Positions 1 through 9,794 of a DNA stretch of 64,000 nt are shown one piece after another (position 1 is the stretch's first letter; every line of letters begins with the position of its first letter). The position numbers were made by a program, and so were the translations under genes. Origin of the DNA: Bacillaceae bacterium OF18-1A. Its GTDB lineage: Bacteria; Bacillota; Bacilli; Bacillales; Bacillaceae_G. The stretch lies in the NCBI GenBank assembly GCA_027694045.1, contig JAQEWB010000002.1:372001-436000 (forward strand), written 5' to 3'. The notes under the pieces are model-generated. The model saw only the letters and a list, made by a program, of their open reading frames with translations. It did not search any database and was not told where the DNA came from.

Positions 1-564
1 AAATGCAATAGCAGCTGTTCCTGATAATAAACCATCTAAACCGTCAGTTAAGTTAACTGCATTCGATCCACCGATAAGCATAAATAGTACGAGTACAAAA
101 TACGCCCAACTTAATTCAAACTTAACATCCGTTCCCGGAATCATGATGTATGTGTGAAACGCTTGCCCTTTTCCAATTAAAAAGAACGCAATCGCGATAA
201 CAAGCTGACCTATTAATTTTTGTTTTGATGTTAAACCAAGATTTCTTTTCTTAACTACCTTTATGTAGTCATCTAAAAATCCAATCAATCCGTAACCAAA
301 TGTCACCAATAATAATAACGAAACTTCTGCACCTAAATGATTGAACTTAATTGCCATAATAAGAGTAGTCACCATCATGGACACATATATGACAATCCCA
401 CCCATTGTTGGTGTTCCTGATTTTTTTTGATGTGACTTCGGCCCTTCATCACGAATACTCTGTCCGAACTTTAATTTTCTTAAAAAGGGAATAAACAATG
501 GCGAAAGGGCAACAGAAATTAAGAATGCCACCCCAGCCGTTACTAATAAACCTTGCTCAAGCAC
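1..564 (-). CDS. mraY: MraY, phospho-MurNAc-pentapeptide transferase (3' part outside window)
   Basis: Membrane enzyme that moves phospho-MurNAc-pentapeptide from UDP onto undecaprenyl phosphate to make lipid I. The first 188 codons are present; the gene runs off the left edge. The start is GTG (reading LEQG after it), placed behind a strong GAGGAGG site; an ATG two bases upstream is in another frame. Visible family signatures are the [13 protein letters not shown] stretch near residue 45, the DDY motif with a following lysine near residue 95, and NLTDGLDGL near the edge, which carries catalytic aspartates. Several hydrophobic segments are present. It follows murE by 22 bases, so the two are co-transcribed. 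Confidence 0.97.
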   Translation of the reverse strand, partial: MLEQGLLVTAGVAFLISVALSPLFIPFLRKLKFGQSIRDEGPKSHQKKSGTPTMGGIVIYVSMMVTTLIMAIKFNHLGAEVSLLLLVTFGYGLIGFLDDYIKVVKKRNLGLTSKQKLIGQLVIAIAFFLIGKGQAFHTYIMIPGTDVKFELSWAYFVLVLFMLIGGSNAVNLTDGLDGLLSGTAAIAF

Positions 565-586
565 ATGTAGTCCTCCTCTCACGTTG

Positions 587-2062
587 TTATTCTTCGTTGT
601 TTAAACGCTCTGTAATTGCTTCTTTAGCGACTTCGCGATCGTCAAAATGATGAACTTCTTTGCCGATAATTTGATAAGTCTCATGCCCTTTACCAGCAAT
701 AATAATAATATCTTCAGCATTCGCTTTCGCAATCGCATTGTATATCGCTTCTTTTCTATCAATAATTACTTCATAATTGTTCCCACTTGCACCTTGGACC
801 ATATCATCTAAAATAGCCGCTGGGTCTTCACTTCTTGGATTATCTGATGTGTAAATTGCATGGGTTGCATATTTTGTTGCAACACTTGCCATTATCGGTC
901 TCTTCGTTTTATCTCGGTCACCGCCGCAACCAACGATACAATACACATCGCCTTTTGCAAATTGTTTTGCTGTTTTCAATACATTTTCTAAGCTATCTGG
1001 CGTATGCGCATAATCCACAATAACTGTATAATTTTGTCCACCATCAACAACTTCAAAACGTCCAGGAACCCCTGCTAGTTTCTTTATAACATCCAGGATT
1101 GTTTCTAAGCTCACACCAGAAACAAGTCCTGCTGCTGTTGCTGCTAGCACGTTATATACATTAAATTTACCAATCAACTTCATCGTAACATTTACACTTT
1201 CATACGGTGTTACAAGCATAAATGTAGTACCGCCACTCGTCATAACAATATCCTTCGCCATAATGTCACTAGTTGTATCAATACCATATGTTACAACAGT
1301 TGCCGCAGTACTTCTCATGTACTCCTCTGTTACAGCATCATCATTATTTAATATAGCGTACTTTTCACGGTTATGATTATAACTATTGCCAAGCTGTGCA
1401 AATAGCAACCCTTTTGCATGTTTATATTCTTCCATCGTTTTATGATAGTCTAAATGATCTTGTGTTAAATTTGTAAATACCGCTACATCGTAATCACATC
1501 CGTGTACACGACCAAGATCTAAAGCGTGTGAAGAAACTTCCATTACTGTGCTATCTACACCTTTTTCAACCATTTTGGAAAACGTCTGTTGAAGTGTTAG
1601 TGCATCTGGTGTTGTATTTTTCACCTCAAATGTTTCATCACCGATTTTCATATTAATCGTTCCAATTAGCCCTGTTTTATGACCATGTGCTCGCATAATC
1701 TCATCCATAATATGCGATGTTGTTGTCTTTCCATTTGTACCTGTAATTCCGATTAAATGTAACTTGTGTGTTGGTTGACCATAAAAATAATCAGCTAAAA
1801 CCGCTAACGAACGAAAAGTATTTTTCACAAGTACAACTGGAACGTCAACATCAATTGGTCTTTCCGCAACAATAGCAGCCGCTCCTTGTGCCGCTGCTTG
1901 CTTAGCAAAATCATGGCTATCAACCGTATATCCTTTCATACATACAAATAAGCTTCCTTCTTTCACTTTACGTGAATCAGCTTCTATAGATGTGATTTCT
2001 GGATTTTCTTTTGGAACAACTGGAAAATCATGCAAACATGATACAAGTGTATGCAACTTCAT
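587..2062 (-). CDS. murE: MurE, UDP-MurNAc-Ala-Glu:meso-diaminopimelate ligase
   Basis: ATP-dependent cytoplasmic ligase that adds meso-diaminopimelate as the third residue of the peptidoglycan peptide. 491 residues, normal for the family. The ATP-binding GTNGKTT motif is at residues 108-114, and DNPRSEDP, the signature of diaminopimelate-specific enzymes, lies near residue 408; Lys-adding MurE enzymes differ there. The start has a modest GAGAGGG site. It lies 185 bases downstream of spoVD, behind a strong palindrome (2117-2140), so it may have its own promoter as well as readthrough. Its substrate comes from the pathway encoded by dapH and the deacetylase at 61244-63159. Confidence 0.97.
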   Translation of the reverse strand: MKLHTLVSCLHDFPVVPKENPEITSIEADSRKVKEGSLFVCMKGYTVDSHDFAKQAAAQGAAAIVAERPIDVDVPVVLVKNTFRSLAVLADYFYGQPTHKLHLIGITGTNGKTTTSHIMDEIMRAHGHKTGLIGTINMKIGDETFEVKNTTPDALTLQQTFSKMVEKGVDSTVMEVSSHALDLGRVHGCDYDVAVFTNLTQDHLDYHKTMEEYKHAKGLLFAQLGNSYNHNREKYAILNNDDAVTEEYMRSTAATVVTYGIDTTSDIMAKDIVMTSGGTTFMLVTPYESVNVTMKLIGKFNVYNVLAATAAGLVSGVSLETILDVIKKLAGVPGRFEVVDGGQNYTVIVDYAHTPDSLENVLKTAKQFAKGDVYCIVGCGGDRDKTKRPIMASVATKYATHAIYTSDNPRSEDPAAILDDMVQGASGNNYEVIIDRKEAIYNAIAKANAEDIIIIAGKGHETYQIIGKEVHHFDDREVAKEAITERLNNEE

Positions 2063-2105
2063 TTCACTAAACCCTCTCTACATTGTTTATTTATCTCTTT
2101 TTTTA

Positions 2106-2150
2106 GTCAGCAACACATTACCTCCTAATTAGGAGGTAATTGCTACTGAC
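2106..2150. repeat. 24-bp perfect palindrome with outer stem, spoVD-murE intergenic
   Basis: Positions 2117-2140 form a perfect palindrome centred on CCTCCTAATTAGGAGG; GTCAG (2106-2110) and CTGAC (2146-2150) add an outer stem. No run of T follows on either strand, so it is not a standard intrinsic terminator. AGGAGG, an ideal Shine-Dalgarno core, is present on both strands but no start codon follows at a useful distance on the minus strand. It could be a processing or stability hairpin, or a protein-binding dyad, separating the sporulation gene spoVD from the essential murE. Confidence 0.6.
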
Positions 2151-2247
2151 CGATTCACAAATGAGACACTTACTGCCTCAAATTAAGTAACGGTTCTATA
2201 AAGAACTCACTTCCACCAATTGTACCATAAAACGTACTATGTTACCT

Positions 2248-4164
2248 TTAATTCCCGAAGTAAATTCTAATTTTCGAGCCTTCTTTCACTTTAGCTCCAG
2301 CTTCTGGTGATTGTTTAATTACTTTCTCTCCATCACCACTTATATCAAGTTTCAGATCGACAAGTTGTGTTTGTAAGTCTTTCTTTTTCATTCCAATTAA
2401 ATTTGGAACTTCCACAGTCGGTGTATCGCCCCATTTATATTCTTTTTCAACTTGTTCTTTTCTCGGTTTCACTCCCATAACAGGAAGTGCGTCTCGAAGA
2501 ATATTCCCAACAATCGGAGCTGCTACTACTCCACCAAACTGCGTAACCCCTTTCGGATTATCAACAGCAACATAAACAACAATTTCCGGATCATCTGCTG
2601 GAGCAAATCCAATAAAAGATACTATATAATTATTCTCTAAATATTTACCGTCTTTTACCTTTTGGGCAGTACCTGTTTTTCCGCCTACACGATATCCATC
2701 AATATAAGCACCTTTACCAGATCCTTTTGCTACAACATTCTCTAATGCGTAACGAACTTTCTCTGAAGTTTCCTTGGAAATAACTTGTCTTTTCGCCACA
2801 GGTGTTTTTTTGCTGACAACCTGGTTATTCTTCGGGTCAATAAATTCCTTCGCTATATATGGTTGATACAAAGTTCCACCATTTACAGCTGCTGCTACTG
2901 CTGCTACTTGTTGAATCGGTGTAACAGAAACCCCTTGGCCGAATGAAGTTGTTGCTTGCTCGACTGGGCCAACTTTATCTAAATTAAATAAAATCCCACT
3001 ACCTTCACCTTGCAAGTCAATTCCAGTCTTCTGTCCAAAGCCAAAATTACGAATATATTTAAACAACCGGTCTTTACCAAGACGATCACCAAGTTCGATA
3101 AAACCTGGGTTACAAGAGTTTTGAACGACTTCTAAAAACGTTTGGCTACCATGACCTCCTGCTTTCCAGCACTTCAATCTAGCTCCACCAACTTCAGCCG
3201 CTCCATCATCATAAAACGTATCTTTCTCCAAGTCTACTAAATTTTCATTCAGCGCTGCCGCTAACGTAATGATCTTAAATGTCGAACCAGGCTCATACGT
3301 ACTCCATACAGGTAAATTTCTATTATACACTTCTGGAGAAACACTTTGAAAATCTGCTGGATCAAAACTCGGCCTGCTCGACATACCTAAAATTTCACCA
3401 TTTTTTGGATTCATCGCAATTGCAATCATACCGTCTGGATTATACGTTGATTCTGCGATATTCATTTCTCTTTCCATTATTCTTGTAATGCGCGCATCAA
3501 TTGTTAATCCTAAATTCAAACCAGCTTCTGGTTTTTTAAAATCATCACCAATATTAGGCATCCGTTGTCCTTTCGCATCTGCAAAAAAACGCACATGACC
3601 TTTGTCTCCATTTAGCTCTTTATCATAATATTTTTCTAGTCCCATAAGACCTTGATTATCACTACCTGCAAACCCTAAGACGTGTGATAAAAAGTTTCCA
3701 AATGGATAGTACCGGATAGAATCCTCTGCGATATACACACCTTTCAAACTTAATCCTCGTACCTCTTTTGCCTTGTCATGTGATATTTTTCTTCCGCCTT
3801 TATCTAACCTTACAATCGATTCTTTTTTTGTAACCCGCTTATAAACCTCATCTTTTTCCACACCTAATACTGCAGCTAACTTCTCTGCAGTCTCTGCTGG
3901 GTTTTCAATTTGCCTCGGTACAACAAAGACAGTTGGCGCACTTTTATTCGTAGCAAGCTCCACACCATTTCGATCTAAAATCTTCCCGCGTTCGGGTTCA
4001 AAAGTAATATTACGACTCCATGAATCCTTTGCACGATCTGTCAACATATTCCCAAGAAAAAACTGTACATATCCAAGACGAATATCGATGATAGTGAAAA
4101 TAAGTATACCTGATATAAGTATAAAAATAAGTCGTTTTCTAACTGTCACATTTGATACACGCAT
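2248..4164 (-). CDS. spoVD: SpoVD, sporulation-specific class B penicillin-binding protein
   Basis: Transpeptidase needed for spore cortex peptidoglycan. 638 residues: an N-terminal membrane anchor (about 10-32), a dimerisation domain, then a transpeptidase domain with the active serine in STFK (Ser294), an SCN motif and KTGTAQ, and one C-terminal PASTA domain of about 60 residues. The single PASTA domain and the position between pbpB and murE distinguish it from PBP2B. In B. subtilis SpoVD is made in the mother cell under SigE. The ATG is preceded by AAGGGAGG, which sits in the loop of a 14-bp hairpin (4163-4204). Confidence 0.96.
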   Translation of the reverse strand: MRVSNVTVRKRLIFILISGILIFTIIDIRLGYVQFFLGNMLTDRAKDSWSRNITFEPERGKILDRNGVELATNKSAPTVFVVPRQIENPAETAEKLAAVLGVEKDEVYKRVTKKESIVRLDKGGRKISHDKAKEVRGLSLKGVYIAEDSIRYYPFGNFLSHVLGFAGSDNQGLMGLEKYYDKELNGDKGHVRFFADAKGQRMPNIGDDFKKPEAGLNLGLTIDARITRIMEREMNIAESTYNPDGMIAIAMNPKNGEILGMSSRPSFDPADFQSVSPEVYNRNLPVWSTYEPGSTFKIITLAAALNENLVDLEKDTFYDDGAAEVGGARLKCWKAGGHGSQTFLEVVQNSCNPGFIELGDRLGKDRLFKYIRNFGFGQKTGIDLQGEGSGILFNLDKVGPVEQATTSFGQGVSVTPIQQVAAVAAAVNGGTLYQPYIAKEFIDPKNNQVVSKKTPVAKRQVISKETSEKVRYALENVVAKGSGKGAYIDGYRVGGKTGTAQKVKDGKYLENNYIVSFIGFAPADDPEIVVYVAVDNPKGVTQFGGVVAAPIVGNILRDALPVMGVKPRKEQVEKEYKWGDTPTVEVPNLIGMKKKDLQTQLVDLKLDISGDGEKVIKQSPEAGAKVKEGSKIRIYFGN

Positions 4165-4204
4165 ATTGGAACAAGCCTCCCTTACGCCTAGCTTGTTCCA
4201 ATAT
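4163..4204 (-). promoter_or_regulatory. Hairpin at the spoVD translation start
   Basis: A perfect 14-bp inverted repeat (ATATTGGAACAAGC at 4163-4176 and its complement at 4191-4204) encloses a 14-base loop. Read as mRNA, the loop contains most of the Shine-Dalgarno AAGGGAGG and the 3' arm runs into the first two bases of the AUG. There is no T run, and the coding region follows directly, so it is not a terminator. Control of translation or protection of the 5' end is inferred. Confidence 0.7.
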
Positions 4205-4245
4205 ATGCTTGTACCTATTTAATTAGAACTTCTTCTCTTTTACTA

Positions 4246-6393
4246 TTACGGTTTTTCAGCTTCTTGTTGCGGCTCAAGTGGCGGCACGAGAGTTACACCT
4301 AATTCTGTACCTGGTTGCAATGGCGTTCCTTCAGGCACACTTTGTTCCGTTACATATCCGGTACCAGCAGGTTTTAAATTCAGTTGTAATGTTTTTGCTA
4401 AATTCATAACATCACGCAATGCCCATCCTTGTATGTTTGGCATTGTAGGCTTATCTCCCACTAAGAAGACTCGATCACCTTTCAATGTTTGTTCCGTCGC
4501 TTTTGGTACTTGTTTCTGTACTTTACCTTCACCTAATATAATTGGACGGAGTTTTGATTTCTCAATTGCTTTCCCCGCGTCAGCCATCGTTTTACCAGTT
4601 ACATCTGGAACAGTCGTTTGTTGCTCTTTCAAATGTTTTTTCGGATCCTTCACTTCATTTGGCTTAATCTTTAAATACTCTAAACTATTTTTTGTTACAT
4701 ATTTAAAAATATCAGCTAAAGGCTGTGCACCGCTCTCATTATCTTTTAATTTCGGCTGTTTCGCAGCTACGTATACAACAAGTTGCGGATCGTCCATCGG
4801 AGCCATACCTAAGAATGAGAATATATAATTTTCTCTTCCTGTCATATAGCCACCTTTTCCATCTGGAATTTGTGCTGTCCCTGTTTTACCACCAACTGAA
4901 TATCCATCAACTTTATAAGCAGTTCCTGTCCCTTTCGGAGAGGTAACAACACGTTCTAATAACTGTCTTACTTGTGTTGCTGTTTCTTTCGTTACAGGTT
5001 TTCCTACTTCTTCTGGTTTATGTTCTAATTTCACTTTCCCTGTTATTGGATCTACAATTTTATCAATTGTATAAGGTTTCATCATTTTCCCATCATTTGC
5101 AATAGCTGTTGCAGCTTGTACAAGTTGAATTGGCGTTACAGTAGAACCTTGTCCAAAAGCTGTCGTTACTTGCTGTATTTGTTGGTCAAATAAAATCGTA
5201 TTCGAACCTTCACCAGGTAAATCAATTTTCGTTTTTTCATCTAATCCAAAATTATGAATATATTTGCGGAAACGTTCCGGACCAAGTTTTTGATCACCTA
5301 AAATTGCAAACGCTACGTTGGAAGAACGCTCTACACCTTCATCAAATGTGATAGAGCCCCAGCCAGCGCCGCCATTATGATCTTTTATTTTCCTGTTTCC
5401 AACTTGATATGTCCCAGACTGATAATAATCTTGTCCTTTGTACTCACCTTCATTAATAGCTGCTGCTAATGTAAAGATTTTCATTGTTGATCCAGGCTCA
5501 AATGCATTTGCAATTGCGTCATTATAAAAGTACTTCATCTGTCCCTCGTTCGGGTCATAACTAGGTTTACTAGACATCGCTAATATTTTCCCTGTTTTTG
5601 GATCTGCGACAATGCCTATTAAGCTTTCCGGTTCATAATGTTTGCTCGCTTCTTTCATCGCATCCTCTAAATAGCTTTGAATACGTTGATCCATCGTTAA
5701 ATATACATTATCTCCATTTTTAGGCGCCTTTACATTCACTTTTCCACCATCAAGAGATACACCTTTACGATCGCCCGTATAAGCTACTTCTCCATTTGAA
5801 GCACCTAAATATTTATCTAAGCTCTTTTCCAGGCCAAACTCACCTACTGCGATTCCATCTTGATTCGGTTTCGCGTATCCTATAACGTAAGATGCGAAAT
5901 CTCCATTCGGATAAACTCTTGCATTTTCAGTAATAAAAGAAATTCCCGGCAATTTCAAGGCTTCTATTTTCTCTTTCTGTTCTTTCGTCAAGCCCTTACC
6001 TAACTTCCCAAATTCCACTTGACTTTTATCTTTATTTAAAGTGGCTAAAATATCCTCTTCGCTTTTCCCAAGTACGCCTGCGATTTTCTTCGCAGTATCC
6101 TCTTTATTCTCTACAGGGTTAGCACCTTTTAATTCCGCTACCATTTTATAAGAGTTAGCGTCTTGCGCTAACACATGACCGTTTTGATCATAGATTGTTC
6201 CTCGATTCGCTTCTAGAACTCCTGTTTTGCTATGTTTTTGTTTAGCAAGTGCATCTAGATCATGATTATGCACTGTTCCTGTTGCTTGTATGTAAAAAAA
6301 TCGGGCTAATAATAGCAAAAAGAGCAGGAGGAATAATATCATCAAATAACCTGCTCCCTTATTGGTATGAAATTTAGTCATATTTCTCTTCAT
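4246..6393 (-). CDS. pbpB: PBP2B, division-specific transpeptidase
   Basis: Class B penicillin-binding protein that cross-links septal peptidoglycan with FtsW, FtsL and DivIB. 715 residues: membrane anchor at about 16-35, dimerisation domain, transpeptidase domain with active serine in STMK (Ser302), an SSN motif, KTGTAQ, then two PASTA repeats (roughly 590-705). The two PASTA repeats and the position after ftsL match B. subtilis pbpB. An alternative start four codons downstream is possible because the GGAAAG site lies close to the first ATG. The 23-base gap from ftsL indicates one transcript. Confidence 0.96.
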   Translation of the reverse strand: MKRNMTKFHTNKGAGYLMILFLLLFLLLLARFFYIQATGTVHNHDLDALAKQKHSKTGVLEANRGTIYDQNGHVLAQDANSYKMVAELKGANPVENKEDTAKKIAGVLGKSEEDILATLNKDKSQVEFGKLGKGLTKEQKEKIEALKLPGISFITENARVYPNGDFASYVIGYAKPNQDGIAVGEFGLEKSLDKYLGASNGEVAYTGDRKGVSLDGGKVNVKAPKNGDNVYLTMDQRIQSYLEDAMKEASKHYEPESLIGIVADPKTGKILAMSSKPSYDPNEGQMKYFYNDAIANAFEPGSTMKIFTLAAAINEGEYKGQDYYQSGTYQVGNRKIKDHNGGAGWGSITFDEGVERSSNVAFAILGDQKLGPERFRKYIHNFGLDEKTKIDLPGEGSNTILFDQQIQQVTTAFGQGSTVTPIQLVQAATAIANDGKMMKPYTIDKIVDPITGKVKLEHKPEEVGKPVTKETATQVRQLLERVVTSPKGTGTAYKVDGYSVGGKTGTAQIPDGKGGYMTGRENYIFSFLGMAPMDDPQLVVYVAAKQPKLKDNESGAQPLADIFKYVTKNSLEYLKIKPNEVKDPKKHLKEQQTTVPDVTGKTMADAGKAIEKSKLRPIILGEGKVQKQVPKATEQTLKGDRVFLVGDKPTMPNIQGWALRDVMNLAKTLQLNLKPAGTGYVTEQSVPEGTPLQPGTELGVTLVPPLEPQQEAEKP

Positions 6394-6416
6394 CTTTCCT
6401 TCACACCTATTGCCTC

Positions 6417-6779
6417 TTATTTAAGGCCTTTCACATTATTCGCATTAATTTCTAGCCCATGTTTTTTTGCAACTTCAGCGATTCGTTCATAGCGACTTAA
6501 CTTCTCTACTTCAGCCTGTAATTCTTGATTTTCTTTTTGCTGCTGTACAATTTTTTCTTCTATCGTCGCCGCTTCTACATTAACTTGATAAAGACCTGCT
6601 TTATTACCAATAAACGCTACACAGGCATACAATAAAAAGCCAATAAATGCTACATACATCAGTTTTTCGATTCTTGTAATCTTTGCTTTAGCCTTTGGCT
6701 TAACCATCTGCTGTGGGGGCGTTTGAATCTGTACCTCTTCTTGCGCTTGCTGTTTGTACTTTACAGCTAAATTACTCAT
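6417..6779 (-). CDS. ftsL: FtsL, cell division protein
   Basis: Small bitopic divisome protein that acts with DivIC and PBP2B. 120 residues: a basic, Gln-rich cytoplasmic N-terminus, one membrane segment at about 43-60, then an extracytoplasmic coiled coil rich in Glu, Gln and Lys (about 70-110). The architecture and the position between rsmH and pbpB make the call secure despite low sequence conservation in this family. Confidence 0.93.
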   Translation of the reverse strand: MSNLAVKYKQQAQEEVQIQTPPQQMVKPKAKAKITRIEKLMYVAFIGFLLYACVAFIGNKAGLYQVNVEAATIEEKIVQQQKENQELQAEVEKLSRYERIAEVAKKHGLEINANNVKGLK

Positions 6780-6796
6780 ACCTCTCTCTCCTTTTT

Positions 6797-7729
6797 TTAT
6801 CGTTTTTCGGCGATTCTCAATTTCGCAGAACGCGCTCGATTATTTTCCTCTAACTCTATATCAGAAGGTAAAATCGGTTTTCTTGTAATAAGCTTTAATT
6901 TCGGCTTAAATTCATCAGGAATAATCGGTAATCCCGGTGGCAATTGTGGTGTTGTACTATTTCGTTTAAATGTTGTTTTACAAATGCGGTCTTCTAACGA
7001 ATGGAATGTTATAACACTAACTCTTCCACCTGGCTTGACCATTTCGATTGCAGATTCCAGCGCTTCTTCAAATACTTTTAATTCATCATTTACAGCAATA
7101 CGAATTGCCTGGAATACTCGCTTCGCAGGATGACCACCTGTTCTACGTGCAGGAGCCGGAATACCTTCTTTAATTAGTTCTACTAATTCTCCTGTCGTTT
7201 CAATAGCTTTATTCTCACGATACGCCTCAATTTTTCTTGCAATTTGCTTTGAAAATTTCTCTTCGCCATACTGGAAGAAAATTCGTACGAGTTGTTCATA
7301 TGACCAGCTATTCACAACATCATATGCTGTTAATGGGGCATCTTGATCCATCCGCATATCTAACGGTGCATCATGATGATAACTAAAGCCACGTTCTGGT
7401 GTATCTAATTGTGGGGATGAAACACCTAAATCGAATAAAATACCATCTACTTCTGTTATACCTAGTTCCTGTAATTTTTCAGATAAATAACGGAAATTAC
7501 TCTTTACTGTTACAAATTGCTCACCGTATGAAGAAAATTTCTCTTTAGCATTTTGAATCGCTATCTCATCTTGATCAAATGCTATTAATTTTCCACCATC
7601 AGTTAATTGGGATAATAAATAAGAACTATGTCCTCCTCCCCCCAGTGTACAATCTACATATGTACCACCTGGCTTTATATCTAAGCCGTCTACTGTTTCT
7701 TTCAAAAGAACTGTTACGTGTTTAAACAT
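6797..7729 (-). CDS. rsmH: RsmH, 16S rRNA (cytosine1402-N4) methyltransferase
   Basis: S-adenosylmethionine-dependent enzyme that N4-methylates C1402 in the ribosomal P site. 310 residues. The cofactor loop DCTLGGGGH is at about 26-34, [11 protein letters not shown] near 100, and FHSLEDR near 240 are all typical. It heads the division cluster here. In B. subtilis mraZ lies immediately upstream, but no mraZ is found between this gene and bshC. The start has a TAGGTG site seven bases upstream. Confidence 0.97.
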   Translation of the reverse strand: MFKHVTVLLKETVDGLDIKPGGTYVDCTLGGGGHSSYLLSQLTDGGKLIAFDQDEIAIQNAKEKFSSYGEQFVTVKSNFRYLSEKLQELGITEVDGILFDLGVSSPQLDTPERGFSYHHDAPLDMRMDQDAPLTAYDVVNSWSYEQLVRIFFQYGEEKFSKQIARKIEAYRENKAIETTGELVELIKEGIPAPARRTGGHPAKRVFQAIRIAVNDELKVFEEALESAIEMVKPGGRVSVITFHSLEDRICKTTFKRNSTTPQLPPGLPIIPDEFKPKLKLITRKPILPSDIELEENNRARSAKLRIAEKR

Positions 7730-8065
7730 TGTTGCACCTACTCTTTTTCCAATTAATTATGTTGAATACATCCCTCTCTCTAAACGCATATTTCACAGTT
7801 AGAGAAAGAAATACTACGAAAGAACGACTCATTTAACTTACCAACAAAGGCAGCATACTATACAAATCGCTATTTTCTTTTATTATATACTAAATTTTAT
7901 CATCTTTTACGGGAATTTAAATAAAAAACTGTCGAAAAAGATAATAATACGTTTACATTTTGTGCTATTTTGTCATATATTTAAGTATCCTGCCCAATTG
8001 TGATATTCACCTTTTTTAAAATTAATAATTCAGAAAAATTTCACTTCACAGTAAATTCAACGAGA
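7730..8065. other. Intergenic stretch upstream of rsmH, no mraZ
   Basis: About 335 AT-rich bases with no convincing open frame on either strand. The minus strand has a TATAAT near 7882-7887 in a TATATAAT context that could serve as the -10 of the rsmH-ftsL-pbpB promoter; no good -35 is visible. The repeated GGGAA boxes expected of MraZ-controlled promoters are not evident; a single GGGAAT is present at 7911-7916 on the plus strand. Confidence 0.45.
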
Positions 8066-8098
8066 TAAAAATAAAATCCTGCTCCAAAGAGCAAGATT
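8066..8098 (-). terminator. bshC intrinsic terminator
   Basis: Ten-pair stem (AATCTTGCTC / GAGCAGGATT with one G-U) and a four-base loop, followed on the minus strand by a T-rich tail. It begins directly after the bshC stop codon. Confidence 0.85.
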
Positions 8099-9715
8099 CT
8101 ATAGTTTTATTACATGATGTTTTCCATCCCAAGAAAATGGCATTTCCATCACTCGATCAACGAAATCCACCCCGAACTGATTTAAATAATAACATATATT
8201 CCACACACGCTCTTGTGGCGCCCCTAATGGACGCAACGAAAATTGTATACGGCGGAATTTATTTAGCTGAACCTCATGTTTTTTCTCAACATTTCTATTC
8301 AACATTCTTTCCAACAGTTCAATTTGTTCATTAACTTTCAACTCATTTTTTCCTGCAAATGCACTTAATCCTGGATCTATCTTCTTCACAAATTGTTGTA
8401 ACGATGTGTGAATCTCAATGATTTCTTTTTTCGCCTTTTCAAAATGAGCATCAATCGGTTCCTCTATTTGATTAGCCAACCAGTCGTCACGCAACTTATC
8501 AACATTATTTAGAAACGGAGCACTTTCCCCTAATTGTAAATCGGATAAATCTGTCGCTATATCTCTCTCCACATAAGTAATTGTAAGACGAGGAACGACA
8601 GGTGGCATTTGGAAACCGACCGTATGGAACACTTGTTGTAACTCACTCCAATAGGCTAATTCCCCTGGACCTCCAATAAATGCAAGCGTGGGAAATATAT
8701 ACTCTTGCATAAGAGGGCGTGTTACAACATTGTTACTAAAGCGTTCCGGAGTTCTCTCCATCTCTTCAATCAGCTCTTCATATGAAAAAGAATGTGTTCC
8801 ATCTTTCCCTACAAATTTACCTTGTTGCTCTTCCAGTAACACTCTCTCATTATCAATTTCCATAAATATATGCACTGCATTAGACTTCGTTTCAATAATC
8901 GGTTTGTATCCAAGGTCTTTAATTGTTTCTTGTTGATTACGAAGTCCCTCTTGTACTTCTTTATACTTACTTATAATTTTCTTAAAAAACGGAACTTCTA
9001 ACTTTCTTAATTCAGGATGATGTGAATCAACAAGAATTAAACCAGAATTAACAAACAGTTTCGTAATTAAGTAAGCAAAGAAATCTACATACGTATTCGA
9101 TTTATTCAAAGCATCTTCAACAAATTTCAATACATCTTTTGTAAAATTCGTTTCTGGGTATGTTTTAAAAATCTCTTCAATCCACTTTCTACAGTCTTCA
9201 ACAGAAAGTTCAGACTCAGAAGCACTCGCCTTTTTTGGATTACGATCATGAAAAATAGTCTTTTTTATTTTTTTATTTTTCGTTACAAAAGTATGATTAA
9301 TCTCATCCATATCATGGTCTTCACCAGCAATCCAAAAAACAGGAACAACTCTAACCCCTAAACTTTCTTCCTTTTCTTTTGCAAGTTGCAAAATTGAAAT
9401 CACTTTATGAATTGTGTAAAGCGGTCCAGTTAATAACCCAGCTTGTTGTCCAGCTATAACGACATATGTATTTTTATCTTCAAGCGCTTTTATATTTTGA
9501 ATTGTAGATTCTCCAGCTTGCAACTTTGTATTATATTCTAATAAATGCGCAACTAAATCTTGACGGAAGAATTCCCTTTCACGCAAATCATGTAAACGCT
9601 GTTTAAAAGCATCTTCTGTTAACAAATAATCAAAACATGACTGTATCTCTTTTTTACCGTTCATATAGTCCGCCACAACGCCTTGTTGCGGAACAGAGAT
9701 TTCTTTTATCTCCAT
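8099..9715 (-). CDS. bshC: BshC, putative cysteine-adding enzyme of bacillithiol synthesis
   Basis: Last step of bacillithiol synthesis, adding cysteine to GlcN-malate. 538 residues from the ATG at 9715, chosen because AAAGGAAG lies just upstream and MEIKEISVPQQG is the usual N-terminus; a 23-residue upstream extension lacks a ribosome site. AGQQAGLLTGP at about 88-98 and the C-terminal QFSLRPLGAPQER region are typical. A terminator follows immediately. In B. subtilis this gene also sits next to the mra cluster. Confidence 0.95.
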   Translation of the reverse strand: MEIKEISVPQQGVVADYMNGKKEIQSCFDYLLTEDAFKQRLHDLREREFFRQDLVAHLLEYNTKLQAGESTIQNIKALEDKNTYVVIAGQQAGLLTGPLYTIHKVISILQLAKEKEESLGVRVVPVFWIAGEDHDMDEINHTFVTKNKKIKKTIFHDRNPKKASASESELSVEDCRKWIEEIFKTYPETNFTKDVLKFVEDALNKSNTYVDFFAYLITKLFVNSGLILVDSHHPELRKLEVPFFKKIISKYKEVQEGLRNQQETIKDLGYKPIIETKSNAVHIFMEIDNERVLLEEQQGKFVGKDGTHSFSYEELIEEMERTPERFSNNVVTRPLMQEYIFPTLAFIGGPGELAYWSELQQVFHTVGFQMPPVVPRLTITYVERDIATDLSDLQLGESAPFLNNVDKLRDDWLANQIEEPIDAHFEKAKKEIIEIHTSLQQFVKKIDPGLSAFAGKNELKVNEQIELLERMLNRNVEKKHEVQLNKFRRIQFSLRPLGAPQERVWNICYYLNQFGVDFVDRVMEMPFSWDGKHHVIKL

Positions 9716-9794
9716 ATAATTCTTCCTTTCGTATCCAGTTCTCTCACCAATCCACATTGTAGTCAATGTTTCACGTAAAAGCAAAGAATAACAC

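Noticed and set aside
2150..2247. T-box or riboswitch before murE
   Set aside because: GGTGGAA and a small hairpin are present but no T-box bulge sequence, specifier loop or antiterminator was found.
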